From Hydractinia symbiolongicarpus (taxonomy: Eukaryota; Cnidaria; Hydrozoa; Anthoathecata; Hydractiniidae): 64,000 bases of DNA. Shown here piece after piece: positions 1 to 43,459 of this stretch; the first letter of the stretch is position 1; every line of letters starts with the position of its first letter. The notes beneath the pieces were generated by a model. It was not told the origin of the DNA. It worked only from the letters and a program-made list of their open reading frames with translations, and made no database searches. The translations under genes were made by a program, and so were the position numbers. Where the stretch lies: the NCBI RefSeq assembly GCF_029227915.1, contig NC_079883.1:3098001-3162000 (forward strand), in the 5' to 3' direction.

Positions 1-32036
<32,036 letters not shown>

Positions 32037-32363
32037 AATATTGGAACCTATACGGTCCGGGAGAATGGTCAAACAGTGGTTTCGTTCGAGTTGATACATT
32101 GGTTGAGTTAGGCGTTTCTGCGCATGCTCGATGCTGCAAACTTCAAATTAAACTTAAACTGTAAAATATAAATTTATACTGTATAGTTTTTCAAAACGCC
32201 TATGTAAAAAATCTTTTTTTTTTAAATTCATAAGTGACTCCACTTAGTGCAAGAGCTGATTTGGTGCGACAGTTCAAGTAAGGTTTTCTGGACAACATTC
32301 TGAAGGTTATTTTGTGGTTCATTCAAATCAACAAAATCTTCCATTTTTATAAATATTGTTTTA

Positions 32364-32369
32364 AATAAA
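32364..32369 (+). promoter_or_regulatory. Candidate LYST poly(A) signal
   Basis: AATAAA 328 bp after the LYST stop codon in a T-rich region. It is the first canonical hexamer seen downstream. Confidence 0.5.
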
Positions 32370-32674
32370 TTTTATAACGGAAAATTTGTACTTTTTTTAA
32401 AATATCGAGAAATTATTTTATAAACAAATACATGTTTACAAAAACTTCTCGACTTTTCATTCGAAATGTCTACTGCTTTATCTGACTTTAAATTTACAGC
32501 AAAATATTCCGTTCGTGGAATAAGAAGTTATGTGATTTATCGGCCAACAAAACAAGATTCAGGGATAAAGCAACAGTCTTTCTTAAAGACAACGTTCTTG
32601 AAAATCAGGGCTTTTTGTCTCTCATTGGCATTGCGCTTATGACAGCGTCAGATATACAAAGAGACAACTGGTCC

Positions 32675-32910
32675 TAAGATCGGGTTGGTATCGGACAAAA
32701 AAATTGCGTATCGGACAAAAGTGACTAATTTTTTTTTAAAGTGACGAAAATTTTGTCCGATGTATCAGTATACTCACAAAACTATAGTTCACAACCTCGT
32801 TCCCAGGGTTTTTTTGCTTCTTCCGCTCCGTAATAACACCTCAAGAAACAAGACAAAGGAGACACTGGGTAATTTCCTGCGACAAAAATTTTATCCGACA
32901 TTTTATCCAG
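32675..32910. mobile_element. Degraded MITE cluster with TATCGGACAAA termini
   Basis: GGTATCGGACAAAA occurs twice near 32690-32720 and is mirrored by TTTTGTCCGATG near 32750 and TTTTATCCGACA near 32890. A CCTCGTTCCCAGG fragment of another MITE family lies between them (32790-32815). Boundaries are approximate. Confidence 0.4.
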
Positions 32911-33420
32911 AAAGTCCTCCCACTCGTATTTTGGTGCATTTTACATTTATAAAAGTAGGTCTAAAATGGCCCCAAGTAAACCAATACGAACCACTTTAAA
33001 CAAAATTTTCTCGTTGATATACTAACACAGAGCATTTAAAAATATTTTTATTAGTCGAAAAGATCATAACAAGAATTTTTTAGAATGTCTTTTTAACAAA
33101 TAATATTCGCGAATATATGAAAGCATAGACATATATCCTTTGACGTTATTGACGTTTTTTAACTTATAAAAACTTTAAAAAAAGACATACAACACATTGT
33201 TGAAAGGAATGAAATGCAGCTGTCCTGTTTTAGAAATATTTTTCTCAACTAATAAAAAACATGAAAATCTTCAAGGTATGTATTTACAGATACCACATAT
33301 ACTCCCTGAGGCGTTTATTTCATGTTGGAACCTCAAAAGATGGGCCTTGAGGAAGGCACTCTTATAGCATAATGAAAAGGCAGTAAAATATTTTAACATC
33401 TGTCGCACCAAATCAGCTTC

Positions 33421-34357
33421 GCAACCTACAGAAGAAAGAAGAATATTCTACCTAAAAAAAATTCAAATTTGTCTGAAAATTCTTGTAAGACAGTATTATT
33501 CACGATATAATCGTTCAATAAACTGTTCTCAGATAAACTGTTGTTACATGTATCTCCATGGTTGTTATTGTGTCTTTTTTCTTTGCCAAAAAACGAAGTT
33601 ACAAGTTTGTTTATCTATGCACATTATAGTATTGCTTAAAACGTAAATAAATATACGTCATTTAATATATTGGAACTAGAACGATACAAAGACTGATTGG
33701 AACTTGAAGAAAGCAATTTAGTCTTATCACCAAGCCCCATCATAAGCGTTCTCTCTCAGCAACACGAGTTAGTTTGATGAATATTTTATCAAATGAGTTT
33801 TTTTAAAAAAAATGTGGCGCTCTTTGGTCATTAATCATCTATCGAAAAAGAGGGGTGTTCATTCGAAGAAAAGGTGGCCCAAGGAAGGTGTTTAAGTCGT
33901 CTTTACACTATATTGAATTAACTAGGCCGTGAACTACTTTACAACCCTCTAGTCCAATCAAATTGTTCATGTCGGTTCGCTCGGAATTTCAGCCCAATAA
34001 AGATTCAGCTTTAAAAACATACGGCCCATATAATTTGATGAATCTGAAAACCTTTATTTTTATGACCAAAAAATTATAAAGTTCACAAACCTATTTCTCC
34101 CAGGTACAAGACAAATATTTTTTGAATACTTTATTTATTTTCCTTCAACTAAGAGCGGGTTTTAATAGTGAGATTGAGGAATAAAAACAGTGTTTTCAAC
34201 CACCTTATTGGTGGTCGTAGTGATTATTTAGTTGGTCCTATTTCATAATGGCTGCCGCGATATGTTGTGCATAAGAAAACTTGATGGAAAAAGGGCGAGG
34301 AGTTTAAACGAATATTTACACAATTTCATTTAATTTAAAAGATAAAAATTCAAAAAG
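33421..34357 (+). other. Intergenic region before the CDC42SE-like gene
   Basis: No coding signal was recognised. The promoter and 5' UTR of the next gene must lie in or upstream of the last few hundred bases. No TATA or initiator element could be assigned with confidence. Confidence 0.35.
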
Positions 34358-37300
34358 ATGAGTTTAGTTATGTTGTGTTTTCCATGTTGTGTGGATGAGC
34401 AGCCGCCACCGGTGAGTTTTGGCATTGTTTTTCCTAACTACAACATCTCTTTTATAACATATAAACACATTCATGATTAATTAGGCATTTGTCGTCTTCT
34501 CATTTGCACTCTTGCTTTAGCCTTTGGAGGGTATTCTGCCATAGTATTAGAGAAAATGTTGTCCAGAAAGTTTGTTGGTGTAGAGAATAAAAAAGGCTTC
34601 ATTTGAAACAATTTAATTGATAAATATGTAGTCAATAATGTCACACAATTTTAAATCCTTTTGAGGTTGCGTTTTTGTGGCGGAGTTAACGATATTAAAA
34701 GTGCTGTTTTGAATTTCGGCAATAATTTGGGCCAGTTCAGTAATAATTCGGGTAAGTTCAAAAATTATCAGCAAAAAAGGCAAGTTTTATTCAAAAAATA
34801 GCCCAAGCGCAACGTCATAGACTCTTTTTTACGTGATACTTTTGATCGATGCGATCTATATGTTGTTTATATTTTTTGCCTGTGAACATACATGCACATG
34901 TTCCTTATTCTTGATTCAAAATCAAAACGTCATACACTTCAAGACTTGGTTGTTTTGTATAAGTTATCTTCCCTAACCACCTTAATCCATTTGCTTAAAA
35001 CAAGTCAGTTCTGCAAGTATATACATGTTACAGTTAACTAAAGATGCAAAAAAAATAACTTTTGTATGGTCAGGTTTTAATGCTCAAAATAGAAGTTTTA
35101 AACTACACTTTGGCATATGCCTCAGCAATTAGATGTATCTATGTATGTTTCTTAACTATTCTGAGAACACCAAAGTCACTTAAAAACGCCTCCACTTTTA
35201 CGGTGTATGCGGATTATTGGTAACCTCTCTAAATAAGTCAACTCTCAAGGTAGATATAGTTGTAGCATATACCCCGAAATAGAATACAGTTGTAGCATAT
35301 GGAGCTAATTATTTTTGCCAACGATCTAATATCACTCCCAGAAAGAAATAATGTTATCATGTAAGTAGCAAAGGAGTGGGTGCTATTGCGGAATATACAA
35401 AGCACATCACAAAAATAAAAAATTACTTCAGTGGTAAGAAATATTATTTTTTGGATTTTATGTAACGGTTGTGATGTAACGGACGTTAGTCACGTTGAGG
35501 AGATGGTTGCAGGTGTGACTTTCTTTAACAATTCTCAGTTTTTGTAAGAGGGTTTTCATATAAGGACTGACTTGGTGACAAAAATGCCAAAAACAGAATT
35601 AAATTTCAACAATTATTACATGCAGTGAGACACTGCGGAAAAGCCAGAAAACTCATTTGTGAGAACCAGAACTTAACTTTATATTTATTGAACAAATTAT
35701 TATTATTTAAACTGTTCCAATTTAAACATGGAGGCATAAAAGACAAGGAGATACAACTCACAAAAGACCGAGAAAGACTTGGCAGGAGTTTATAAGGACA
35801 GACTTGATACAGAGGAAGTTGAGTTTAGATCTAACGCAGTCTAGATCAAATTGGAAGAGGGTCATTAATATACCCCGCCAACCCATGCTAGCATGAAAAA
35901 CGGACGTTAAGCCGAGAATGATGATGATGACAAAAGAGCCATGTATATTCAATTTCAATCTTTATTAAAACAATGTCTTTAAAAACTATGCTCAATGTGT
36001 ATTTAATTAAATGCACAGATATGCAGGACACTTGCAGCTGTTTACATTTTGAAAAATCCATTCAAGTACATATTTCATGAAAGTTAGGGTCTATGTGGCT
36101 TCTGAATTTTATTAACCGAACATCTTTGTGTACTTGAAAGAAAAACAATATGTGATGCAAAATCTTGCTTACAACATAAGAAATACATTTGCCATTGTAT
36201 ATATTATGGCACAATGAATGTTTAAAAATGTCTTTAAAAAGTTCAAATCGATGCAGTCATGCTCCTTTATTTTGGACACATCTTTTGTAAAAAAACATGG
36301 TCTAGCACCATTATGAATGTTTTGATATGCTGAATGATTCTTTTATTTGATTTGTGTATGAGTAACTAAAGTTTTGTCCATTGGAGATCTCCTGTCACAA
36401 GAAAGAAAGCGTTGAAAAAGGAATGATTTTTTATAATTTAATTTATCAAAAAGTAATGTTTATAGCCTAGAAAGCAAGTCCTCCAAAGGAAAGACAATAG
36501 GTACATATTTAAAATAGAATTCAAATCAGCTCTTCTAAGAGGTGTGGTTCATCTCGGACCTGCAAAAGAATTTTTACCAAGATTTTGCTTAAAAACAACA
36601 AAGTAGTTTTTGAAAGATTGCGTATACATTTTGATACCAAGTTGGACAGTTGGACACCGTAGATTTGTAGAATGAATTCAATCATTAAGCTATAAGATCC
36701 ACTAGGCAGTTTACAATTTCTTCCATGTCTGACATGCATATAACTTTGTATTTCAAACTTACATTAGGTATCATGTCTTCAATGGTTTTCACATAGTGAA
36801 CAGATGATCTCTTGATCTACAGGCCACAAAATTTTGATGTTTAAAGGTATATTGTTTAAGGGGAACAATTACAGGTTTCTTGTTGCCTCCATTTTTTTGT
36901 TAGGGTAACGATAATAGGGTAGCGATTACTGAAATACTGATAACAAAGAGCAAAACTCTTTTTACTCTATGAATGCAAATAAATATGTATTCTAATGATT
37001 TTAGATTTCTATGCAAACTTTGCATCACTGCCTGAACACTAAGTTCCTGTTAACCTTCTGCCCTACACTAATATCCTTCAAAATAAATGCTTGTGAAGAA
37101 ACAACTGCCTATCTCTAATGTACACAATCTTTTTATTGATAATAGCTTAAAGTGCTAGGAACGAGTTAAAGGCTTTCAAGGAGTCTAAGTTCTGGCTACA
37201 ATCCAAATAAATATATATTTTTTCAACTAATCAACTGGATTGTATAACCATATAATCAGCTATTGATTTTGATCACATAAAATTTTGCTATGAAAGGGAA

Positions 37301-40300
37301 TCAAATTTTGTGGGTAAGCTTGTATAAGCCCTATATGTTTACTCTCAAAGTTTGATTGCAAACCGACATGCAGATCCCAAGTTATGAATTCGTCAGCAAA
37401 AAAATTGAGAGGCCTGGGACGAGGAAACAAGTGTCATTTTGGCAAAAAAATTATGTTAATCAATTAGCCTTTATAATATCTATGCATTGATAAAGTTTGA
37501 ATGTACACCCCTTAACAGGTCTAAAATTACTAATGAAAGAAAATGTCTAAATTTGCTATTACTGAAATATGACATCATAATTCATGCAGCATAATTAAAT
37601 CTGAAATTCTTTAAATGTCAATATTTTGAGAACAAAAAGAGCTTTTTAAAAAAATTAAAAAGACTTGTTAGCTAACTTTTTAAGCTCTATATTTAAGTCC
37701 AACATCATTTTATACCTCAGGTTCCCTTTAATAAAAAGCATAGCAGTATGAACTTGGCACACAAGTGAAAAATTAAAAAAATGACTGACAATCAATCTGA
37801 AAAATATATTAATGAAACCCTTGGCTAACAAAAAATTGTTCACGCTATCAACAACTTAGGATCCACAATGGTAACGGAATGTCGATTTCCCCCAAATTTT
37901 AATGTGAAATGTTCAAAGGATCTAAAGAGGTCATGTTTTTGCTTCTGATAGGTTTTAATGCGTAAAGTACCAAGATCTTTTACTTCAGATAGGATGAGAT
38001 AAGTGGTGTAGAGTTTGAGGTTATTGTTTGCACCATTTTCTTGTGCTCCAAATTTATTTCATATAGGTTTAATTCATGTCTCTTAGTGATGTGATGCCTG
38101 TGGTGACTCTTGTGTCACCAGCAAAGGACCTTGCAAAATATCTGAGGCATGGATTTAACTACTTCAGCAACAACTGATTGTGTGTGGTTTGTATGGAAAG
38201 CTTTGATAAAGTTATATATTTCTATGTTGTTTTCAAGTTTTCTTTAAGACATTATCAAAGGTCTTTTGTTAAGTCGAAATAAATAACATCACAATTTACT
38301 TTGTGGTCCATAAGACACAAAACAATGTTGCTTTAGGAGTTGACTCAAGCAAGAGTCACCAGAGCAGAAGTCATGTTAGTATGATGTTAAAGGGGCTACG
38401 GAACGGCTGTTGGTTTTCGACTCTGGTGACTTACACGAAAGTCGAGTTGGGGGTGGCGAAAAACAAAAATGGCTATTTTTCCGGCATGTATGTAATTTAC
38501 AGACTCAAACATATAGATATCTAGAATTTTTATCTTCTCCAGCCTTGGTCATGTTTTCATCCAGAATGAGTCTTACTGAAATATTTCTTTGTAATTTACT
38601 TTTCGAAAACACATTCCGCATATCCCGCACACATATTAAAAATCCAGGAAATGCGTTTTTAATATGTGCACGGGATATGCGGAATGTAAGCATTTTAACC
38701 TGTTGGTAGCCCCTTTAAGGCAATTAGGTGATAATTGGGTGCAATAGATTTATTTTGTCCTTGTGATGGGATGTGATTAGTTAGTGCTTTAGTATATAGC
38801 AAATTTTTCCTGTCAGCCCTTAAAATTAGAATTTTTTACGCCGGCGATAAAACTGCCAACGTGAGATACATTTCAACCGATTTGCGTCGGCATTGCGTCG
38901 GCAATATTTTTTGTAGTGAAATTTTTCAGCTGGCAATAAATTTCATCATTCACGAGCCGCAGACGAACCCTCTGATGAGAATGAAATACGGATGTGCTAT
39001 GATAAATATTCACCTATATGTATACACACCATCCGGATAAACTATCTGAGTTCATCACTAACATATTGCTGCACGTAGTGTAGTGGGTTCGTCTGCGGCT
39101 TCCAGTTCTGGGGACCGCGGATCAAATCCAGCTCACTGCTTGGCAGTATGTTAGTGATGAACAAAGTAGTTCTTCTTCAATATGACTTACACGCATTATA
39201 CTCGCCCGTCATGAGTAGAGGTCTGATCGGGGTGAAGCATTCTCTGATGAGAATGAAATATGGATGTGCTATGATAAATATTCACCTATATGTATACACA
39301 CCATCCGGATAAACTATCTGAGTTCATCACTAACATATTGCCACACGTAGTGTAGTGGGTTCGTCTGCGGCTCCCAGTTCTGGGGACCGCGGATCAAATC
39401 CTGCTCACTGCTTGGCAGTATGTTAGTGATGGACAAAGTAGTTCTTCTTAAATCGTCCTCGGCATTTTTTTTACCGTCGCAACTACGGTAGCTTCGTATT
39501 TTACGTCGACAATTAATGCCGAATCCCGACGCTAATTTTAAGGGCTGCCTGTATCAATACACTTTTGTGATACTGTTGATGACCACTGTGGAAAGTTCTT
39601 CTAAAGAAATATCTTTCATGGTTAATCTCCATAATTTCATAAGGTAATAGCCCTGTTAAATGTTTCCAGGAGATACCACAAAGCTTTCAATTTGAGCTAT
39701 ACAGAACTTCGAAATTTCTGTTCAACTAAACATCAGCGTTTTGTGGGGATCGAACTTACAACCTATTGGACATAAGTCAAACATTCCTGAGCTGCAGATA
39801 CCTATCAAGCTTTTGAATTAGTATATACTTGGTGAAAGTTTTGACATAGATAAAAGTGCTAAGAAAATCTTTTTACTTTATTATAGAGGCGCAGACCAAA
39901 GATTGACAGATCACAAATAGGGTTACCAACAAATTTCCAGGTATGTTTTTGTGTACTTTAATACCTGTCTTGTCACCACATCTGTGGCATGCTTCAGCTA
40001 AAGAACTTCCTGCCAGTATTTGTTTAAGAACATAGTTTTGTTTTTAGCACACCGGACACATTGGATCTGGGGAAATTGCTTCAGGTTTTGATGTAAGTTC
40101 TTTTTTTTGACATCAGCTGTGATGTTGTTTTCCTTTTGTTGAACTCCTTCATGTCGTTGTCCTGCAGGTAGCAAATATATATTCTGTAATTCAACGTACG
40201 ACATATAGCAAGAGTAAGTGAAAAGATGAAGTTGACTTGCATACGCTAAAGTACCGAATAAGCGCCCTGGGAACTTATTTTATTCAATGTTACAATAATA

Positions 40301-40776
40301 ATGACATAAGTTAGTTAATGCTAGCGTGCCTTTTCACCTTCCCACTTCATTTCGATTTAACAAAAAATACTATTGTAAAGGTACTATAAAAAATAACATT
40401 TGTTTTTGTTTGCCATGTGCTTACGTGGTTACTGGACTCTTATTTAGTCACTTGGTGCTTATTTTGGTCACGGGATTCTTATTTTGGTCACTGGGTGCTT
40501 ATTTAAAACTTTTATCAAAGGTCACAAAGCACCAAATCGGTAATTTATAGTACCTGTGGTGCGTTTGTAAGGCTTGGTATGTTTTTTTAGGTCCATCAAG
40601 TTCAGAATTCAATGCAGTCTAAAGGTGGTTATGAGCAGGCTTCTGGAAACACAGTACAGTACACGCCTGATGGTATCGACTTATCAAAGAATGAAGAAAG
40701 TGCAAAAACCTCTTCGTCACCTAACGAAATAACGATAACACTAAATTCTGATGAGCCAAAAAATAATACGTCTTGA
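34358..40776 (+). CDS. CDC42SE: CDC42 small effector (SPEC-like), four exons
   Basis: Exons 34358-34411, 39887-39940, 40048-40092 and 40591-40776 all join in phase 0 with good GT..AG signals, giving 112 aa. Family members are small membrane-tethered CDC42 effectors acting on the actin cytoskeleton. Exon 1 encodes MSLVMLCFPCCVDEQPPP, whose cysteine pair matches the family's lipid-modified N-terminus. Exon 2 gives RRRPKIDRSQIGLPTNFQ, and exon 3 HTGHIGSGEIASGFD. Together exons 2 and 3 form the CRIB motif I-x-x-P-x-x-F-x-H-x-x-H-I-G that binds GTP-loaded CDC42. Exon 4 holds the family's QNSMQSKGGY phrase and a serine-rich tail ending in TGA at 40774. The tail is longer than in the vertebrate proteins I know. 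Intron 1 is 5.5 kb and carries transposon remnants. No exon is long enough to be found as an open frame alone. Confidence 0.9.
34412..38390 (+). other. CDC42SE-like intron 1, 5' part
   Basis: Non-coding AT-rich intron sequence. No gene, RNA or well-bounded element was recognised before the TTAA-flanked MITE at 38391. Confidence 0.4.
38391..38714. mobile_element. TTAA-flanked MITE with inner hairpin (Kolobok/piggyBac-like)
   Basis: TTAA at 38387-38390 and 38715-38718 flank termini AGGGGCTAC and GTAGCCCCT. The inner bases are also mirrored (CTGTTGG versus CCTGTTGG, imperfect). A second, nearly perfect inverted repeat (38611-38687, ACATTCCGCATATCCCG with its inverse) forms a 77-nt hairpin. Exact TTAA duplication and AGGG ends fit Kolobok better than piggyBac, but no transposase is present to decide. 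Confidence 0.75.
39076..39129 (+). repeat. tRNA-like (SINE-type) module, copy 1
   Basis: Pol III-like box A TAGTGTAGTGGG at 39076-39087 and box B GGATCAAATCC at 39119-39129, 31 nt apart, with tRNA-like spacing. It is not a functional tRNA: the arms do not pair into a full cloverleaf by eye. Copy 2, 272 bp away, has identical boxes. Confidence 0.55.
39348..39401 (+). repeat. tRNA-like (SINE-type) module, copy 2
   Basis: Box A at 39348-39359 and box B at 39391-39401, identical to copy 1. A stray inverted piece of the same module (GAGCCGCAGACGAACCC) sits at 38954-38970, so the element carries three pieces of the SINE-like unit. Confidence 0.55.
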
Positions 40777-42464
40777 CACTAATTAATAACCTTGTTCAGG
40801 TAAATTTCAAAATATTCGGCAGCTGTTGTTGTAGTTTTTGTAAAATAAATGATTGTTGATGATAACGAACATATACTTAAGAGAAATTGTGTAACCATTT
40901 TTTTTGATCTGATAGGTAGACCTGTTTACAAAGTAAAAAAGATGCTTTGAGAGCAGCACATGCTAACATAAGCACTAAATGGATTGAAACCCTTCTTTTT
41001 ACATATGTTTTATTTTAAAATAGTGAAACCAAATAAAAGCTTCTTTTGGTCAAACCTTGTCAGTCTGCATGAAGGCTGCTTGTAGAGAGCTGTTTACATG
41101 GAGCTGACTCGGGCAGGTTTTATCTGAATGAGATATAATTTTTCCACCAAGCGCTACTGTAGGAGTCATTTTAAGCTCGTCTAATTTTTCTGGGTAACTA
41201 AGTTATTACTGAGATTTCGTGCTGGCGAGTTATATGTCTCCCCTCAGAAATAAAAGAGGGTTTTTGGTCCGTTGCCAATATTTGTTTAGACCATTGAAAG
41301 TTTTTATTTTTTTAGGGTTACAAGTGACGACTCATTCATCTATAGTTGTATAATAGTAGATATATACCAAATGTTTTGTCTAATGGTATTGTATTATATA
41401 GTATTTGGTATGTTGAATTTAACGCCTGGTCTTTATGATTCTCCATCGCAGAGGTTTTTAATGCTTCAAATGCTTCCTGCATAAAGTTTGTATTTCTTAT
41501 CCTCTTTTAAGATGGTCGTCTCGAAGGGATTCTTAAATCTTTAATATTTTGAATACTCACCACATATTTTTAAGAGAGGTAAAACTGTGATTAATTTTAT
41601 ACTTGTAAATGCGATTCTGTAAACTTTATACCATTCTTTGGAACTACCTTACATGTGCGCAGAAATATGTCAAAGTCTATTTTCGGAACAGTCTATTTTT
41701 AAACTAGTGCAATTACTATGGTGATGTTTGTTTGTTTGTTTGTTTGATTGTTTTTTAAAATAAGTATGATTTACTTTTAAATTTTCTTTTTTTTCGTCAG
41801 AAATAATTTTGCTTTAATGCGTAAATTATTTGTGCTCAATTCGAGACATTTTCATCTGTTGCTTTGATTTCATGTGTCATTTCACTAACGGGGCGCTTTT
41901 TGGTACAATTTCATGACATTTAGTGATATACTTTTTAGATTTTAGATTTGAAAGTTTTTCATAGAACGTGTGACCATTACAACAACAGATACTTTTTGGT
42001 ATAATTAAAAAAATATGAGAACAGGTTGGGTTACTATCGTATTAAAACTACCTTTCTATTTATCTGAAATTGCAAGACTCTTGAGTGGTATCTAACAAAT
42101 TTTTCCCAGAGTAGAATTACTTTCGATTAACCCACGATTATTTATTTAACATGTCTCAAGTCTCAATCTTTTCAATGCAGGTGCACGATTTTGGATTGGG
42201 TTATACTATCATTCTTATTTCCTATTAGTTACTTGGGAATTTTTTTAAAAAAGATTGATTGACAAGGGTAGCTACGAGTTTATTTTTATAAGTTGATCAT
42301 GAACGTAAAATAAATGATTCCAATAATTTACCTGTCCTTATTTATTGACCCACATTGAGACATTATAACATTCCTATAAACTAGCTTATATTTTTAAATT
42401 TTACGCCCTGTTAATTTTACGCCCTATAATATTTTGCCCTTAAATTTTCGTGCACTACTTTATA
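40777..42464 (+). other. CDC42SE-like 3' UTR and intergenic region
   Basis: AATAAA at 40844-40849 (68 bp after the stop) and again near 41032 are candidate poly(A) signals. The remainder is AT-rich with no gene seen. The last 70 bases contain TTTTACGCCCT words that recur on the far side of the Helitron tower at 58080-58150. Confidence 0.5.
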
Positions 42465-42466
42465 CT

Positions 42467-42558
42467 AGCTGTTTCCCGTGGAAGAATCCACTGTATTCCA
42501 TTTAATTTATGTAGCTGTTTCCCGTGGAAGAATCCACTGTATTCCATTTAATTTATGT
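42467..42558. repeat. 46-bp tandem duplication of the Helitron 3' hairpin terminus
   Basis: The 3'-terminal hairpin block (AGCTGTTTCCCGTGGAAG onward) occurs twice in a row with period 46. The duplication is kept in all three copies of this family (42467, 43231, 48635), so it is an inherited family feature. Confidence 0.9.
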
Positions 42559-43459
42559 AGCAGATATATGTCCATCAAAAAACAAACAATACAGCAGTGC
42601 GCATCTTACATCTGCATTATTATATAAATGACCAAAAATATTAAAGGTTTTCAACAACTGCAGTACATATGTGACATTTAAAATCTAAATCTACTAAAAT
42701 TACTTGCTCTGACCATCTGACAAATGCGAAAATTATTCGGAAAAAAGTTTTTAAAAAGCATTTCAACATACATCTCACCCATAAAATTTAAATCACTCAA
42801 AACGCCACATATATACAAAAAAGCTGATCAATGTCAAACACAAATCCCTCTCATTGTATAATAGTCAGTTAGTTTATTGCAAACCCTGCCAAAGGTTGAC
42901 ACAAAATGTGAAAAATAAACAATAAATTTTGCCTAAGTAGAAATTTTTATCTAAGGTGTTAAAAAGGGATTTGCAAGGATAAATTATAATGCAATAAAAC
43001 ATTATTTGATATATTGCATACGGTCCTTCCTCACCAAACTTTAGACAAAATGCCAACAAAATAACGGTGTTTAAATCTAAAATTATTAAAGTCCTTTTAG
43101 CAATTTGCGTGCTGTTTTACCATCAATAAAGTAAACAACAAATCTCACATAGTATTCTGTCACAAATTTTCATAAAATATATATATAAGTCATAATGAGT
43201 CATGTTAAACAACAGCAATCAATCTATACTAGCTGTTTCCCGTGGAAGAATCCACTGTATTCCATTTAATTTATGTAGCTGTTTCCCGTGGAAGAATCCA
43301 CTGTATTCCATTTAATTTATGTAGCAGATATATGTCCATCAAAAAACAAACAATACAGCAGTGCGCATCTTACATCTGCATTATTATATAAATGACCAAA
43401 AATATTAAAGGTTTTCAACAACTGCAGTACATATGTGACATTTAAAATCTAAATCTACT

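Larger units (their letters stand above)
32253..33420. repeat. Widely spaced 19-nt inverted repeat spanning the LYST 3' end
   Basis: AGCTGATTTGGTGCGACAG at about 32254-32272 recurs as its exact reverse complement at 33400-33419. The interval is 1.17 kb. It may mark the ends of a degraded DNA transposon. The left copy lies in the presumed LYST 3' UTR. Confidence 0.55.
38814..39547. mobile_element. 734-bp TIR element with 5-bp target duplication
   Basis: A perfect 16-bp terminal inverted repeat, CAGCCCTTAAAATTAG (38814-38829) and its inverse (39532-39547), is flanked on both sides by CCTGT (38809-38813 and 39548-39552). The CAG end and 5-bp duplication suggest a hAT-like or Transib-like element. 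It encodes no protein. Its centre holds a 272-bp tandem duplication (starting 38971 and 39243), each copy with a tRNA-like module. Confidence 0.85.

Noticed and set aside
39076-39401. Functional tRNA genes
   Set aside because: Box A and box B words are present, but acceptor and anticodon stems do not pair convincingly and the unit is duplicated inside a transposable element.
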